35,876 nt of DNA from assembly GCA_035295985.1 (NCBI GenBank), contig DATHBT010000306.1, positions 1-35,876 of the forward strand, given 5' to 3'. This document shows positions 7,581 through 14,405 of the stretch, piece by piece. Each line of letters starts with the position of its first letter. Positions within the stretch are counted from its first letter, which is position 1. Both the position numbers and the translations under genes were made by a program. Source of the DNA: JAIVGV01 sp035295985. GTDB taxonomy: Bacteria; Acidobacteriota; Blastocatellia; Pyrinomonadales; Pyrinomonadaceae. The notes beneath the pieces are model-generated. The model had not been told where the DNA came from. It saw only the letters and a program-made list of their open reading frames with translations, and did not search any database.

Positions 7581-8810
7581 GTGACGGAGAACGCACAGCC
7601 GGCCGCCGCAAACGTCGTCTGCCTCGCCAGCTACTTCAAGGGCGTCGAATTTTTGCGCGAGTGCAAACGGCAGGGCGCGCGCGCCTTCCTCGTCACGAAG
7701 GAGAAGCTGCGCGGCGAGGACTGGCCGCACGACTCACTCGAAGCCATCGTCGCCGTCCCCGACCAGGCCTCGGCCGATCACTACATCCAGGCCGTCACCG
7801 AGATCGCCCGCCGCCACAGGCTCGCGCGCGTCGTCGCCCTCGAAGAGTTCGACGTGATTACCGCGGGCCTCGTCCGCGAGCACCTGCGCCTGCCCGGCCT
7901 GACGAGTTCCGACGCACGCCTGTTCCGCGACAAGCTGTCGATGCGCTGCGCGGCGCACGCGGCGGGCATCCGCGTCCCCCCGTTCGTCCACGCGCTCAAC
8001 TACCAGGGGATCGGCGAGTACATGGGGCGCGTATCGCCGCCGTGGGTGATGAAGCCGCGCACGGACGTCTCGGCCATAGGCATCCGCAAGCTACACGACC
8101 CGGAGCAGGTCTGGCGGCACATCGACGCGCTCGACGCGCGCGAGCGTCCCCACGAGCGTTCGACCTTCCACCTGCTGGAAAAATTCGTCGCGGGCGAGGT
8201 CTTTCACGTGGACTCAATCGTGTACGGCGGCGAGATCATGTTCGCGGGCGCGAACCGCTACGGACGGCCGCCGATGAACGTCGCGCACGAGGGCGGCGTC
8301 TTCATCTCCCACACGCTCGAACACGACTCGGACGAGCGCCGCGAGTTGTTGGAGATCAACCGGCGCATAATCTCCGCGCTCGGCCTGCGCGAGGGCGCGA
8401 CGCACGCCGAGTTCATCCGCGGGGCGGATGACGGCGAGTTATACTTCCTTGAGATCGCCGCGCGCGTCGGCGGCGCGTTCATCGCCGAGACGCACGAGGC
8501 CGCGACCGGCATCAACCTCTGGCGCGAGTGGGCCAAGGTCGAACTCTCCACGGAAGCCCGCCCTTATGAGCCGCCCGCGCCGCGCCAGGACTACTCCGGC
8601 ATCGTGCTGTCGCTCGCCCGCCAGGAGTGGCCCGACACGTCCGCCTACGACGATCCCGAAATAGCCTTCCGCCCGCGCAAGCGCCACCACGCCGCCCTCA
8701 TCGTCCGCTCCGACTCGCACGCGCGCGTCGTCGAGCTGCTCGACGCCTACGCCCGCCGCTTCGCCGAAGACTTCATCGCCGTCGCGCCGCCGCTGGAGAG
8801 GCCGGAGTGA
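7581..8810 (+). CDS. ATP-grasp family ligase (paralogue 1)
   Basis: A 409-residue protein, full-length paralogue of the one encoded at 14406-15626. The N-terminal Rossmann-like part (NVVCLASYFKGVEFLRECKR) and middle domain lead into an ATP-grasp fold: FRDKLSMRCAAHAAGIRVP, then the Lys-bearing PPWVMKPRTDVSAIGIRKL, and the metal-site strand GELYFLEIAARVGG followed by TGINLWREWAKVEL. ATP-grasp enzymes form carboxylate-amine or thiol bonds through an acyl phosphate; the substrate cannot be read from sequence. The GTG at 7581 follows a strong GGGGAGGGG. A frame open to 7395 upstream would read through the repeat element and is rejected. It ends in YDDPEIAFRPRKRHHAALIV and a DAYARRFAEDF segment shared by both paralogues. 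Confidence 0.85.
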   Translation: MTENAQPAAANVVCLASYFKGVEFLRECKRQGARAFLVTKEKLRGEDWPHDSLEAIVAVPDQASADHYIQAVTEIARRHRLARVVALEEFDVITAGLVREHLRLPGLTSSDARLFRDKLSMRCAAHAAGIRVPPFVHALNYQGIGEYMGRVSPPWVMKPRTDVSAIGIRKLHDPEQVWRHIDALDARERPHERSTFHLLEKFVAGEVFHVDSIVYGGEIMFAGANRYGRPPMNVAHEGGVFISHTLEHDSDERRELLEINRRIISALGLREGATHAEFIRGADDGELYFLEIAARVGGAFIAETHEAATGINLWREWAKVELSTEARPYEPPAPRQDYSGIVLSLARQEWPDTSAYDDPEIAFRPRKRHHAALIVRSDSHARVVELLDAYARRFAEDFIAVAPPLERPE

Positions 8811-8838
8811 GGAGAGGTTTATCAGTTGAAGACAGTGC

Positions 8839-8970
8839 AAGAGGGATCAAGTCAACGTCGTCGCCGCGCTCCGCGTGGCCGCGCGGCTGGGGCCGGGCGC
8901 GAAGGTGGTCACGCTGATGGCCGATTCCGGCCTCAAGTATCTGAACACCGACGTGTTCGGGCGCCGGTGA
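8839..8970 (+). pseudogene. 3' remnant of a cysteine synthase gene
   Basis: From about 8854 the frame reads NVVAALRVAARLGPGAKVV then TLMADSGLKYLNTDVFGRR and stops at 8968-8970. This matches the C-terminal part of CysK/CysM-type PLP enzymes (xGINVAAAxRLAxxLGPG...VTIxxDSGxxYLST). The preceding GGGATC that should join AACGTC is separated by 5 extra bases (a TCAA-G-TCAA duplication at 8846-8855), and upstream frames contain stops, so only about 40 residues of a roughly 300-residue enzyme remain. No start or ribosome site is present. It lies 28 bp after the ATP-grasp gene. Confidence 0.65.
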
Positions 8971-9038
8971 GGGGCGGCCTCTGAGGCCGCCCGCGGCAAG
9001 GCTGCCGCCCGCCCGACGTTCGCGACGTCACAAGCCCG

Positions 9039-9218
9039 TCAAGCCCTTTGCATGAGCAGCGCGAGGAGGCAGAAAAGCAGCACCAGCACGGCCGCGCCGC
9101 CGAGCAGGACGTATTTCGTCACCATCCGCTCGGCTTCGAGGTTACGCGCGCACTTCCAGCAGCCGCGCGCGTCCGCCGGCACCATTTCCCCGCAATCACG
9201 GCAGGCTTCAAGTTTCAT
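9039..9218 (-). CDS. Small zinc-ribbon membrane protein (59 aa)
   Basis: ATG at 9216-9218 and stop at 9039-9041. The product begins MKLEACRDCGEMVPADARGC and continues WKCARNLEAERMVTKY. It has two CxxC pairs (Cys6/9, Cys20/23) forming a zinc-ribbon knuckle, followed by one hydrophobic segment, residues 36-56 (YVLLGGAAVLVLLFCLLALL). This coherent zinc-ribbon-plus-membrane-anchor design in a short frame supports a real gene. No ribosome-binding site is visible: the sequence immediately upstream of the ATG is the heptad repeat beginning at 9222. Function unknown; small zinc-ribbon anchors of this kind are common but poorly defined. Confidence 0.7.
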   Translation of the reverse strand: MKLEACRDCGEMVPADARGCWKCARNLEAERMVTKYVLLGGAAVLVLLFCLLALLMQRA

Positions 9219-9221
9219 AGG

Positions 9222-9348
9222 GAACTGTTAGCTGTTAGCTATTGGCTGTTAGCTTTAGTTCGGTAGCGGGCGGGGCTGAGATGAAAGGCGGCTGCCGCGC
9301 GCGGAGCATGCCGGCTAACAGCTAACTGCTAATAGCTAACAGCTCTTC
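9222..9348. repeat. Inverted heptad repeat (TTAGCTG type) in divergent gap
   Basis: The left arm 9222-9254 consists of 7-mers CTGTTAG, CTGTTAG, CTATTGG, CTGTTAG. The right arm 9311-9348 carries the complement (CTAACAG, CTAACTG, CTAATAG, CTAACAG) with about four mismatches. About 56 bp of ordinary GC-rich sequence separates them. The left arm starts 4 bp from the start codon of the small zinc-ribbon gene. The same word family recurs at 25486-25575. Confidence 0.85.
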
Positions 9349-9425
9349 ATTTGCCCCGGCTTGCCCGTTGATTTAACCTGAGCCGGCGAGGGAAGAGCGC
9401 GACCTGCGGGCGCGCGGCGCGCGAA

Positions 9426-9457
9426 TGTTAGCACCGGCGCGCCGGGCGCGGCTAAAT
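9426..9457 (+). promoter_or_regulatory. Possible ECF promoter upstream of sigma factor gene
   Basis: TGTTAG (9426-9431), 17 bp, CGGCTAAAT (9449-9457). It is a degenerate match to the three TGTAAG...CGAC elements downstream in this locus. If real, the sigma gene at 9540 would be autoregulated. Confidence 0.35.
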
Positions 9458-9539
9458 TTCCCCTCGTCCCTCGTGAGCCGCGAGACGGGATCGCGCTTCC
9501 CCCGGCCGGGGTTGTCAAACCGGCCGCGCCCCGCCGTCC

Positions 9540-10157
9540 ATGAGCAGAGAGCAGCGCGCGACAGAACCCCAGACGCCCGACCCGGCCGCGTGGGTGGACG
9601 AGCACGGCGATTACCTCTATCGCTACGCGCTGTTCCGCCTGCGCGACCCCTCGCGCGCCGAGGACGCGGTGCAGGAGACCCTGCTCGCGGCCCTACAGGC
9701 TTACGGCAACTTCGCCGGGCGCGGCTCGGAGCGCACGTGGCTCGTAGGCGTACTCAAGCACAAGGTCGCCGATCAGTTCCGCCGCCTCTGCCGCGAGGCG
9801 CAGGTCGCCCGGCGCGACGACGAGGAGTTCGCGCACGAAGAGTTCTTCCGCGCGGCGGGCGAGTGGAAGGATCACTGGGAGGTGGACTGCGCGCCCGGCG
9901 ACTGGGGCGCGAGTCCGGAGGCGCTCGTCGAGCAGGGCGAGTTCTGGTCGGTCTTCCAGGACTGCCTGCGCCCGCTGCCCGAGCGCACCGCCGGCGCGTT
10001 CGTGATGCGCGAGGTGGACGGGCTGACGAGCGAAGAGATCTGCGAGGTCCTGGGCGTAAAGGTGAACAACCTGTGGGTCATGCTCCACCGCGCGCGCCTG
10101 CACCTGCGCCGCTGCCTCGAACTCAACTGGTTCAGGCGGCCGGGAGGCCGGCACTGA
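9540..10157 (+). CDS. ECF-type sigma factor paired with zinc anti-sigma factor
   Basis: A 205-residue protein. Region 2 spans DEHGDYLYRYALFRLRDPSRAEDAVQ to SERTWLVGVLKHKVADQFRR. A long acidic, Trp-rich linker (FFRAAGEWKDHWEVD) follows, then region 4 (LRPLPERTAGAFVMREVDGLTSEEICEVLGV then NNLWVMLHRARLHLRRCLE). This layout is typical of ECF factors controlled by soluble zinc anti-sigma factors, and the C-terminal half resembles sigma factors of the RpoE/SigR type. The ATG at 9540 gives region 2 at the right distance. Its stop TGA (10155-10157) overlaps the ATG of the anti-sigma gene by one base, so the two are translationally coupled. The putative target promoters are described at 10478, 10958 and 11627. 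Confidence 0.9.
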   Translation: MSREQRATEPQTPDPAAWVDEHGDYLYRYALFRLRDPSRAEDAVQETLLAALQAYGNFAGRGSERTWLVGVLKHKVADQFRRLCREAQVARRDDEEFAHEEFFRAAGEWKDHWEVDCAPGDWGASPEALVEQGEFWSVFQDCLRPLPERTAGAFVMREVDGLTSEEICEVLGVKVNNLWVMLHRARLHLRRCLELNWFRRPGGRH

Positions 10158-10465
10158 TGACAAGAGGACTCGTCGGCCGGGCGACACACGCCGTGCGCTA
10201 CTTCCTGCTGCGGCGTCTGCCGGCGTGCAGGCAGATGGCGGCGCTCATGTCGGAGTCCATGGAGCGCCCGCTCACCCTGCGCGAGCGCGTCACACTGCGC
10301 CTGCACCTCTGGGCCTGCATCTGGTGCGTCTGGTATCTGGAACAACTGCAACTGCTCCGCGCCGGCCTGCGCGAGCGCGCCGAGGCGGAAGACAGTGCCG
10401 CCGACATAAACCTCTCGCTCGAAGCCCGCGAACGCATCAAGCGCGCCCTCAAGGGCGGGTCTTAA
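10157..10465 (+). CDS. Soluble zinc-binding anti-sigma factor (ZAS/RsrA-like)
   Basis: A 102-residue protein. Cys23 starts CRQMAALMSESMERPLT and is followed 26 residues later by HLWACIWC, giving the H-x3-C-x2-C zinc motif. The Cys-to-His spacing of 26 equals that of RsrA (Cys11 to His37). No membrane segment follows, so it is a soluble ZAS protein of the kind that binds its sigma factor and can release it when zinc thiols are oxidised. The redox response is inferred from the family. Its gene overlaps the sigma gene by one base (TGATG). The C-terminal helix LSLEARERIKRAL is shared with the paralogue at 10643. Confidence 0.85.
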   Translation: MTRGLVGRATHAVRYFLLRRLPACRQMAALMSESMERPLTLRERVTLRLHLWACIWCVWYLEQLQLLRAGLRERAEAEDSAADINLSLEARERIKRALKGGS

Positions 10466-10477
10466 TCCCCAAAAACC

Positions 10478-10508
10478 TGTAAGGATTCCGGCGCACGACC
10501 CGACCAAC
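10478..10508 (+). promoter_or_regulatory. Putative ECF promoter for second anti-sigma gene
   Basis: TGTAAG (10478-10483), 17 bp, CGACCAAC (10501-10508). The 13-mer CCTGTAAGGATTC at 10476-10488 recurs exactly at 11625-11637. It lies 13 bp after the anti-sigma stop and about 135 bp before the ATG at 10643. Confidence 0.6.
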
Positions 10509-10642
10509 GGACGGGCGGGCGTCGTCTGCCCGTGAGAGGGCGACGGCCGCGCCGTTTCGTGTCGTGGCCTGGGCCGCGCGCGATCAATCTGCTCCCGCGT
10601 GAGGCGTCGGGACTCGGGCTGTGAAAGTGTGAGCCGCTTTTG

Positions 10643-10945
10643 ATGCTGACGTTGACCTGCAAGCGCGCTGCGGCGCTGCTCTCGGCTTCGTTGGAGCACG
10701 GGCTGCCGCTCTGCGAGCGCCTGCTGCTACGTCTGCACCTGCGCTTCTGCGCCGCCTGCGCGCGCTACAGGGCACAGCTCCTCCTCCTGCGCCGCGCCCT
10801 CCGCCGGCTCGCGCGCCGGATCGAAGAGCAGCCGGTCTCCGACACGCCCGCGCTCACGCAGGATGCGCGCGCCCGCCTCAAGCGAAACCTTCGGCGTGGG
10901 GCGTCGGCCGTGCCGGTCGAGGTTGCAGACGAAGAAGCCCGGTAA
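10643..10945 (+). CDS. Second soluble zinc anti-sigma paralogue
   Basis: A 100-residue protein aligned along its length with the product of 10157-10465. It starts MLTLTCKRAAALLSASLEHG, and HLRFCAAC repeats the H-x3-C-x2-C motif with the same 26-residue spacing from the first Cys. The C-terminal DARARLKRNL matches EARERIKRAL of the paralogue. It has an extra Cys in the helix before the motif. There is no membrane segment. It has no sigma gene of its own: the nearest is the one at 9540, and it sits behind a putative ECF promoter at 10478-10508. It could therefore give feedback inhibition or sense a different signal. Start: ATG at 10643; a TTG at 10640 is possible. The ribosome site is weak. Confidence 0.75.
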   Translation: MLTLTCKRAAALLSASLEHGLPLCERLLLRLHLRFCAACARYRAQLLLLRRALRRLARRIEEQPVSDTPALTQDARARLKRNLRRGASAVPVEVADEEAR

Positions 10946-10957
10946 GCGGCGACCAGA

Positions 10958-10988
10958 TGTAAGGCCCGCGGGCACGAAAGCGACGATT
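10958..10988 (+). promoter_or_regulatory. Putative ECF promoter for the DUF1003 gene
   Basis: TGTAAG (10958-10963), 17 bp, CGACGATT (10981-10988). It lies 33 bp upstream of the ATG at 11022 and shares its -35 core and CGAC with the elements at 10478 and 11627. Confidence 0.5.
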
Positions 10989-11021
10989 ACGGCGAGACGC
11001 CGGGACGGAAAGGAGACGTGG

Positions 11022-11579
11022 ATGAGACTACAGACGATCGAAGCCTGGATTCTGGACAGGGAAAGGGCAGCGGAGGCAGCCCCTGCGCCCGTCGCCTGCC
11101 CGGTGTGCGGCGGCGAGAACGGCGTGCGGGCGGTCTTCTGCGGGAACCCCGCCTGCCGCAAGGCGCTCGGGCCCTTCGCCTACGTCCGGGAGGAGTTGGC
11201 CGCGGAGGTGCGCTGGTACGAACGCCTCTCCGACCGCGTCTCAGACTTCATCAGCCGCCCGCACTTCCTCGCCGCCCACTCGCTCTGGTTCGCGCTCTGG
11301 CTCGCCCTCAACACGGGCGTCTTCGCCCTCGTCGGCCGCTTCGACGACTACCCCTACAGCCTGCTCGGCTTCATCCTCGCAATCGAGTCGGTCTTCATCA
11401 CGGGATTCCTGCTCATCAGCCAGCGGCGGCAGAAGGCGCACGCCGACAAGCGCGACGAGCTGGACTACGAGATCAGCGTCCGCACCTACCGCGAGATCGG
11501 AGAGTTGAGAGAGCTGGCGCGCGCGACGCAGTCGCAGTTGGCCGAGCTGAAGGCGGCGATCAAGTCTGAGAACCGCTGA
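11022..11579 (+). CDS. DUF1003 membrane protein with N-terminal zinc ribbon
   Basis: A 185-residue protein. Residues about 27-49 form a zinc ribbon (CPVCGG, then CGNPACRKAL). A membrane domain follows with two hydrophobic segments, AHSLWFALWLALNTGVFAL and YSLLGFILAIESVFITGFLL, preceded by SDFISRPHFL and followed by a charged coiled coil (DELDYEISVRTYREIGELREL). This is the DUF1003 layout, in which two membrane helices are joined by a short loop (GRFDDYPY). The family has no firm function. AAAGGAG at 11009-11015 is a good ribosome site. The zinc ribbon on a DUF1003 core, inside a zinc anti-sigma locus, suggests membrane or redox stress response, by inference. Confidence 0.85.
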   Translation: MRLQTIEAWILDRERAAEAAPAPVACPVCGGENGVRAVFCGNPACRKALGPFAYVREELAAEVRWYERLSDRVSDFISRPHFLAAHSLWFALWLALNTGVFALVGRFDDYPYSLLGFILAIESVFITGFLLISQRRQKAHADKRDELDYEISVRTYREIGELRELARATQSQLAELKAAIKSENR

Positions 11580-11626
11580 CGCGCACGGGCGCTCGGCCGC
11601 CTCCGCTTAACTGACAAAATTTTTCC

Positions 11627-11656
11627 TGTAAGGATTCACATGGCCGGGCGACTAAT
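11627..11656 (+). promoter_or_regulatory. Putative ECF promoter for the DM13 gene
   Basis: TGTAAG (11627-11632), 16 bp, CGACTAAT (11649-11656), preceded by an A/T-rich tract (AAAATTTTT at 11617-11624). The flanking CCTGTAAGGATTC is identical to that at 10476-10488. Confidence 0.6.
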
Positions 11657-11897
11657 CGGGTGGACGGAGCAAGCGGAACGAGGCCGGGGCGGGTAACGCG
11701 GCCCCGGCGCGACAGGGAGCGAGTTCGGGCGCACCGAACCGCAGGCAGGTCTTAACTCCTCGCGCAAACGAACACGCCGGCACGGTAAGGGAGCCTTGTC
11801 TCTCGGGCCGACGTGTGCCCGCGCCCCGGCGCGGGTAACGGAAAACTACAGGGCCGCATTAAGCGCGGCCCGGCACTTGAAAAGGAGAAGAACCGAA
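11657..11897 (+). promoter_or_regulatory. Long structured leader of the DM13 gene
   Basis: If the promoter at 11627 is used, the mRNA has a leader of about 235 nt with no supportable gene. It contains a 7-bp hairpin, CCCGCGC (11818-11824) with GCGCGGG (11829-11835), and a second one, GGGCCGC (11851-11857) with GCGGCCC (11865-11871), then the AAAGGAG ribosome site. A weaker GGTAAG...CGACG match at 11784-11814 may be a second promoter. No known riboswitch is recognised. Confidence 0.35.
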
Positions 11898-12740
11898 ATG
11901 TCACGTAAGCTCATCGTCGTCGTCGCCGCCCTGATCTTCGCCGGCGGCGCGTGGTACGCCTTCCGCCCCGAGCGGCTCTTCGTCAACCAGACGGTCAGCG
12001 AGCAGTTCCCCGTGGCCTCCGCCGCGGCGGCCTCGACCAAAGAACTCGCCTCCGGCAGCTTCCACAAGGTCGCGCACGACACCCGCGGCACGGCGACCGT
12101 GTACGAACTGCCGGGCGGCCGGCGGACGCTGCGCCTAGCCAACTTCGAGACTTCCAACGGGCCGGACGTTCGCGTCTATCTCGTCGCCGCGGGCGACGCG
12201 GCCGACAGCGAAACGGTGAAGCAGGCCGGCTTCGTCGAGGTCGGCGCACTCAAAGGCAACATCGGCGATCAGAACTACGACCTGCCGGCCGGCGTCGATC
12301 TCGGCAAGTACAGGGCGGTCACGATCTGGTGCCGCCGTTTCGGCGTCAACTTCGGCACGGCCCCCCTGGGCGCGCCGGGCACGGCAGCGGCCGAGCCGAA
12401 GCAGTTGGCCGCCGGCAGCTTCCACGACGGCGCGCACGAGACGAAGGGCCAGGCCGCCGTCTATCAGCTCGCCGACGGCAAGCGCGTCCTGCGCCTGACC
12501 GACTTCCAGACCTCGAACGGCCCCGACGTGCGCGTCTATCTGGTCGCGGCCGACGACGCGAAGGACAACGACACGGTCAAGAGCGCCGGCTTCATCGAGA
12601 TCAGCCCCCTGAAGGGCAACGTCGGCGATCAGAACTACGAACTGCCGGCCGGGGCAGACCTCGCGAAGTACCGCGCCGTGACCATCTGGTGTGAGCGGTT
12701 CGGCGTCAACTTCGGCACCGCGCCGCTCAAGCAGTCGTAG
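11898..12740 (+). CDS. Exported protein with two tandem DM13 domains
   Basis: A 280-residue protein with an N-terminal hydrophobic segment (residues 5-20, signal anchor). DM13 domain 1 is at about 48-157 and domain 2 at 168-277. The copies align at an offset of exactly 120 residues without gaps: ETSNGPDVRVYLVA versus QTSNGPDVRVYLVA, GDQNYDLPAG versus GDQNYELPAG, and AVTIWCRRFGVNFGTAPL versus AVTIWCERFGVNFGTAPL. Each keeps the single conserved Cys (145 and 265), proposed in DM13 proteins to take part in electron transfer or redox chemistry. It would act outside the inner membrane. The start is the ATG at 11898 after AAAGGAG. It lies downstream of the sigma/anti-sigma locus with a matching promoter. 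Confidence 0.88.
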   Translation: MSRKLIVVVAALIFAGGAWYAFRPERLFVNQTVSEQFPVASAAAASTKELASGSFHKVAHDTRGTATVYELPGGRRTLRLANFETSNGPDVRVYLVAAGDAADSETVKQAGFVEVGALKGNIGDQNYDLPAGVDLGKYRAVTIWCRRFGVNFGTAPLGAPGTAAAEPKQLAAGSFHDGAHETKGQAAVYQLADGKRVLRLTDFQTSNGPDVRVYLVAADDAKDNDTVKSAGFIEISPLKGNVGDQNYELPAGADLAKYRAVTIWCERFGVNFGTAPLKQS

Positions 12741-12747
12741 GCGCGAG

Positions 12748-12788
12748 GGCGGCGCGGCGCGTACGGGCTGCCAACGGCCCGCGCCGCC
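12748..12788 (+). terminator. GC-rich hairpin after the DM13 gene
   Basis: GGCGGCGCGG (12748-12757) pairs with CCGCGCCGCC (12779-12788), with an inner GGGC/GCCC pairing. It starts 8 bp after the stop. No T-tract follows, so if it terminates transcription it may need help from Rho. Confidence 0.4.
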
Positions 12789-12835
12789 GCGCCGGCACGA
12801 TTGAGCCGGTTGATGGATCGGCGGCCCGGAGCAAG

Positions 12836-12914
12836 CGGGTCAGTACCGCCCGCGGTAGCGGGTGGGTGCTGCCCGCGCCGGCACCCACCCGCTACCGCGG
12901 GCGGTACTGACCCG
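12836..12914. repeat. Perfect palindromic element with 34-bp arms
   Basis: Left arm 12836-12869 and right arm 12881-12914 are exact reverse complements over 34 bp, around an 11-nt centre. The core word is CCCGCTACCGCGGGCGGTAC, itself partly palindromic. It has no heptad periodicity, so it differs from the other repeats. It sits between the DM13 gene and ndh, ending 38 bp before the ndh start, and looks like a REP/MITE-type mobile palindrome. Confidence 0.9.
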
Positions 12915-12952
12915 TCTCATAGCGTCCCTTTGATCAGGCGAGGCTAAGGATC

Positions 12953-14371
12953 ATGAGCACAGAGAAGCGTACACGCATAGTCATCCTCGGCGGCGGCTTC
13001 GGCGGAATCTACACGGCGATGCGCCTTGAGAAGACGCTGGCGCGCGACCCGGATGTTGAAGTCACGCTCGTCAACCGCGAGAACTTCTTTCTCTTCACGC
13101 CGATGCTGCACGAGGTGGCGGCGAGCGATCTCGACATGACGCACATCGTCAACCCCGTCCGCAAGCTCCTGCGCCGCGTGCGCTTCTTCGAGGGCGACGT
13201 GGAGTACATCGACCTCGCCAGGCGCACCGTCGGGGTCTCGCACGGGCAGGAGCACCACCACCACGAGCTTGTGTACGACCACCTCGTGATGGCGCTCGGC
13301 TCCGTCACAAACTTCTACGGGCTGCCGGGGCTGGCCGAGCGCGCCGTGACGATGAAGTCTCTGGGCGACGCCATACACCTTCGCAACCACCTGATCAGCA
13401 ACCTCGAAGAGGCAGACTTCGAGTGCTGCCCGCATGCGCGCGAGCCGCTCCTGAACTTCGTCGTCGCGGGCGGCGGCTTCGCCGGCGCGGAGACGGTCGC
13501 CGCCGTCAACGACTTCCTGCGCGAGGCGGTCGAGTTCTACCCGCACCTCCGCGAAGACATGCTCCGCGTGGTGCTCGTGCATTCGGGCGAAGTGATCCTG
13601 CCGGAGCTGGGCGGGAAGCTGGGCCGCTACGCGCAACAGAAACTCTCGGAGCGCGGTGTGGAGATTCACACGAAGGCGAAGGTAAAGAGCGTTAACGAGC
13701 GCGAGGTGGCTTTGAGCGACGGCACGGTGATCACGACCAACACGCTCGTCTGGACGGCCGGCACGTCTCCGCACCCGCTGCTCGACACGCTGCCGTGCGA
13801 GCGCGAGCGCGGGCGCGTCGTCACGGACGAGTTCATGGAAGTGCCCGGCTACCCCGGCGTGTGGGCCGTGGGCGACTGCGCCGCGATCCCCGACCGGGCG
13901 TCCGGCAAGACCTACCCGCCGACCGCGCAGCACGCCATCCGCCAGGGGCGCGTGCTCGCCGACAACATCCGCGCGACCGTCCGCGGCGGCAGCAAGAAGC
14001 CGTTCTCGTTCAAGACCATCGGCCTGCTCGCCGCCATCGGCCGTCGCACCGGCGTCGCGCAGATCATGGGCGTCAACTTCTCAGGCTTCGTCGCCTGGTG
14101 GCTCTGGCGCTCGATCTACCTCGCGAAGCTCCCGCGCTTCGAGAAGAAGGTACGCGTTGCCCTCGACTGGACGCTCGACCTGCTATTTACGAAAGATATC
14201 GTCCAGTTCCTGACGCTGCGCGCCGAGGCCATCTCGCACGACGACCGCGCGGCGCAGCCGGCCACGTCCCCGGCGACCATGCCGGGCCTTGTACCCACGG
14301 TTTCCCTGCCGGCTGCAACGGCGCTCTCAGGAGTGGAGCTGAATAAAATTCCCGCGGGAAATTACAGTTAA
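12953..14371 (+). CDS. ndh: Type II NADH dehydrogenase (NDH-2)
   Basis: A 472-residue flavoprotein that passes electrons from NADH to quinone without pumping protons, bound peripherally at the inner membrane. The FAD-binding motif is at the N-terminus (RIVILGGGFGGIYTAMRLE) and the NADH-binding GGGFAGAET is about 170 residues later. Further family marks are LVNRENFFLFTPMLHEVA, VWTAGTSPHPLL, GVWAVGDCAAIP and the quinone-site-like PPTAQHAIRQG. The C-terminal amphipathic helices (FVAWWLWRSIYLAKLPRFEKK) give membrane attachment. The last 40 residues form an Ala/Pro-rich tail longer than usual. ATG at 12953 follows AAGGA. It lies beside the DM13 gene, but the palindrome between them suggests separate transcription. 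Confidence 0.92.
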   Translation: MSTEKRTRIVILGGGFGGIYTAMRLEKTLARDPDVEVTLVNRENFFLFTPMLHEVAASDLDMTHIVNPVRKLLRRVRFFEGDVEYIDLARRTVGVSHGQEHHHHELVYDHLVMALGSVTNFYGLPGLAERAVTMKSLGDAIHLRNHLISNLEEADFECCPHAREPLLNFVVAGGGFAGAETVAAVNDFLREAVEFYPHLREDMLRVVLVHSGEVILPELGGKLGRYAQQKLSERGVEIHTKAKVKSVNEREVALSDGTVITTNTLVWTAGTSPHPLLDTLPCERERGRVVTDEFMEVPGYPGVWAVGDCAAIPDRASGKTYPPTAQHAIRQGRVLADNIRATVRGGSKKPFSFKTIGLLAAIGRRTGVAQIMGVNFSGFVAWWLWRSIYLAKLPRFEKKVRVALDWTLDLLFTKDIVQFLTLRAEAISHDDRAAQPATSPATMPGLVPTVSLPAATALSGVELNKIPAGNYS

Positions 14372-14405
14372 ACCGCGAGCCGCGGTGTTCCTCCCCGCGC
14401 CGTAT

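Noticed and set aside
8821..8970. A functional small gene after the first ATP-grasp gene
   Set aside because: No start codon or ribosome site in the relevant frame; the residues match only the tail of cysteine synthase, so it is a remnant.
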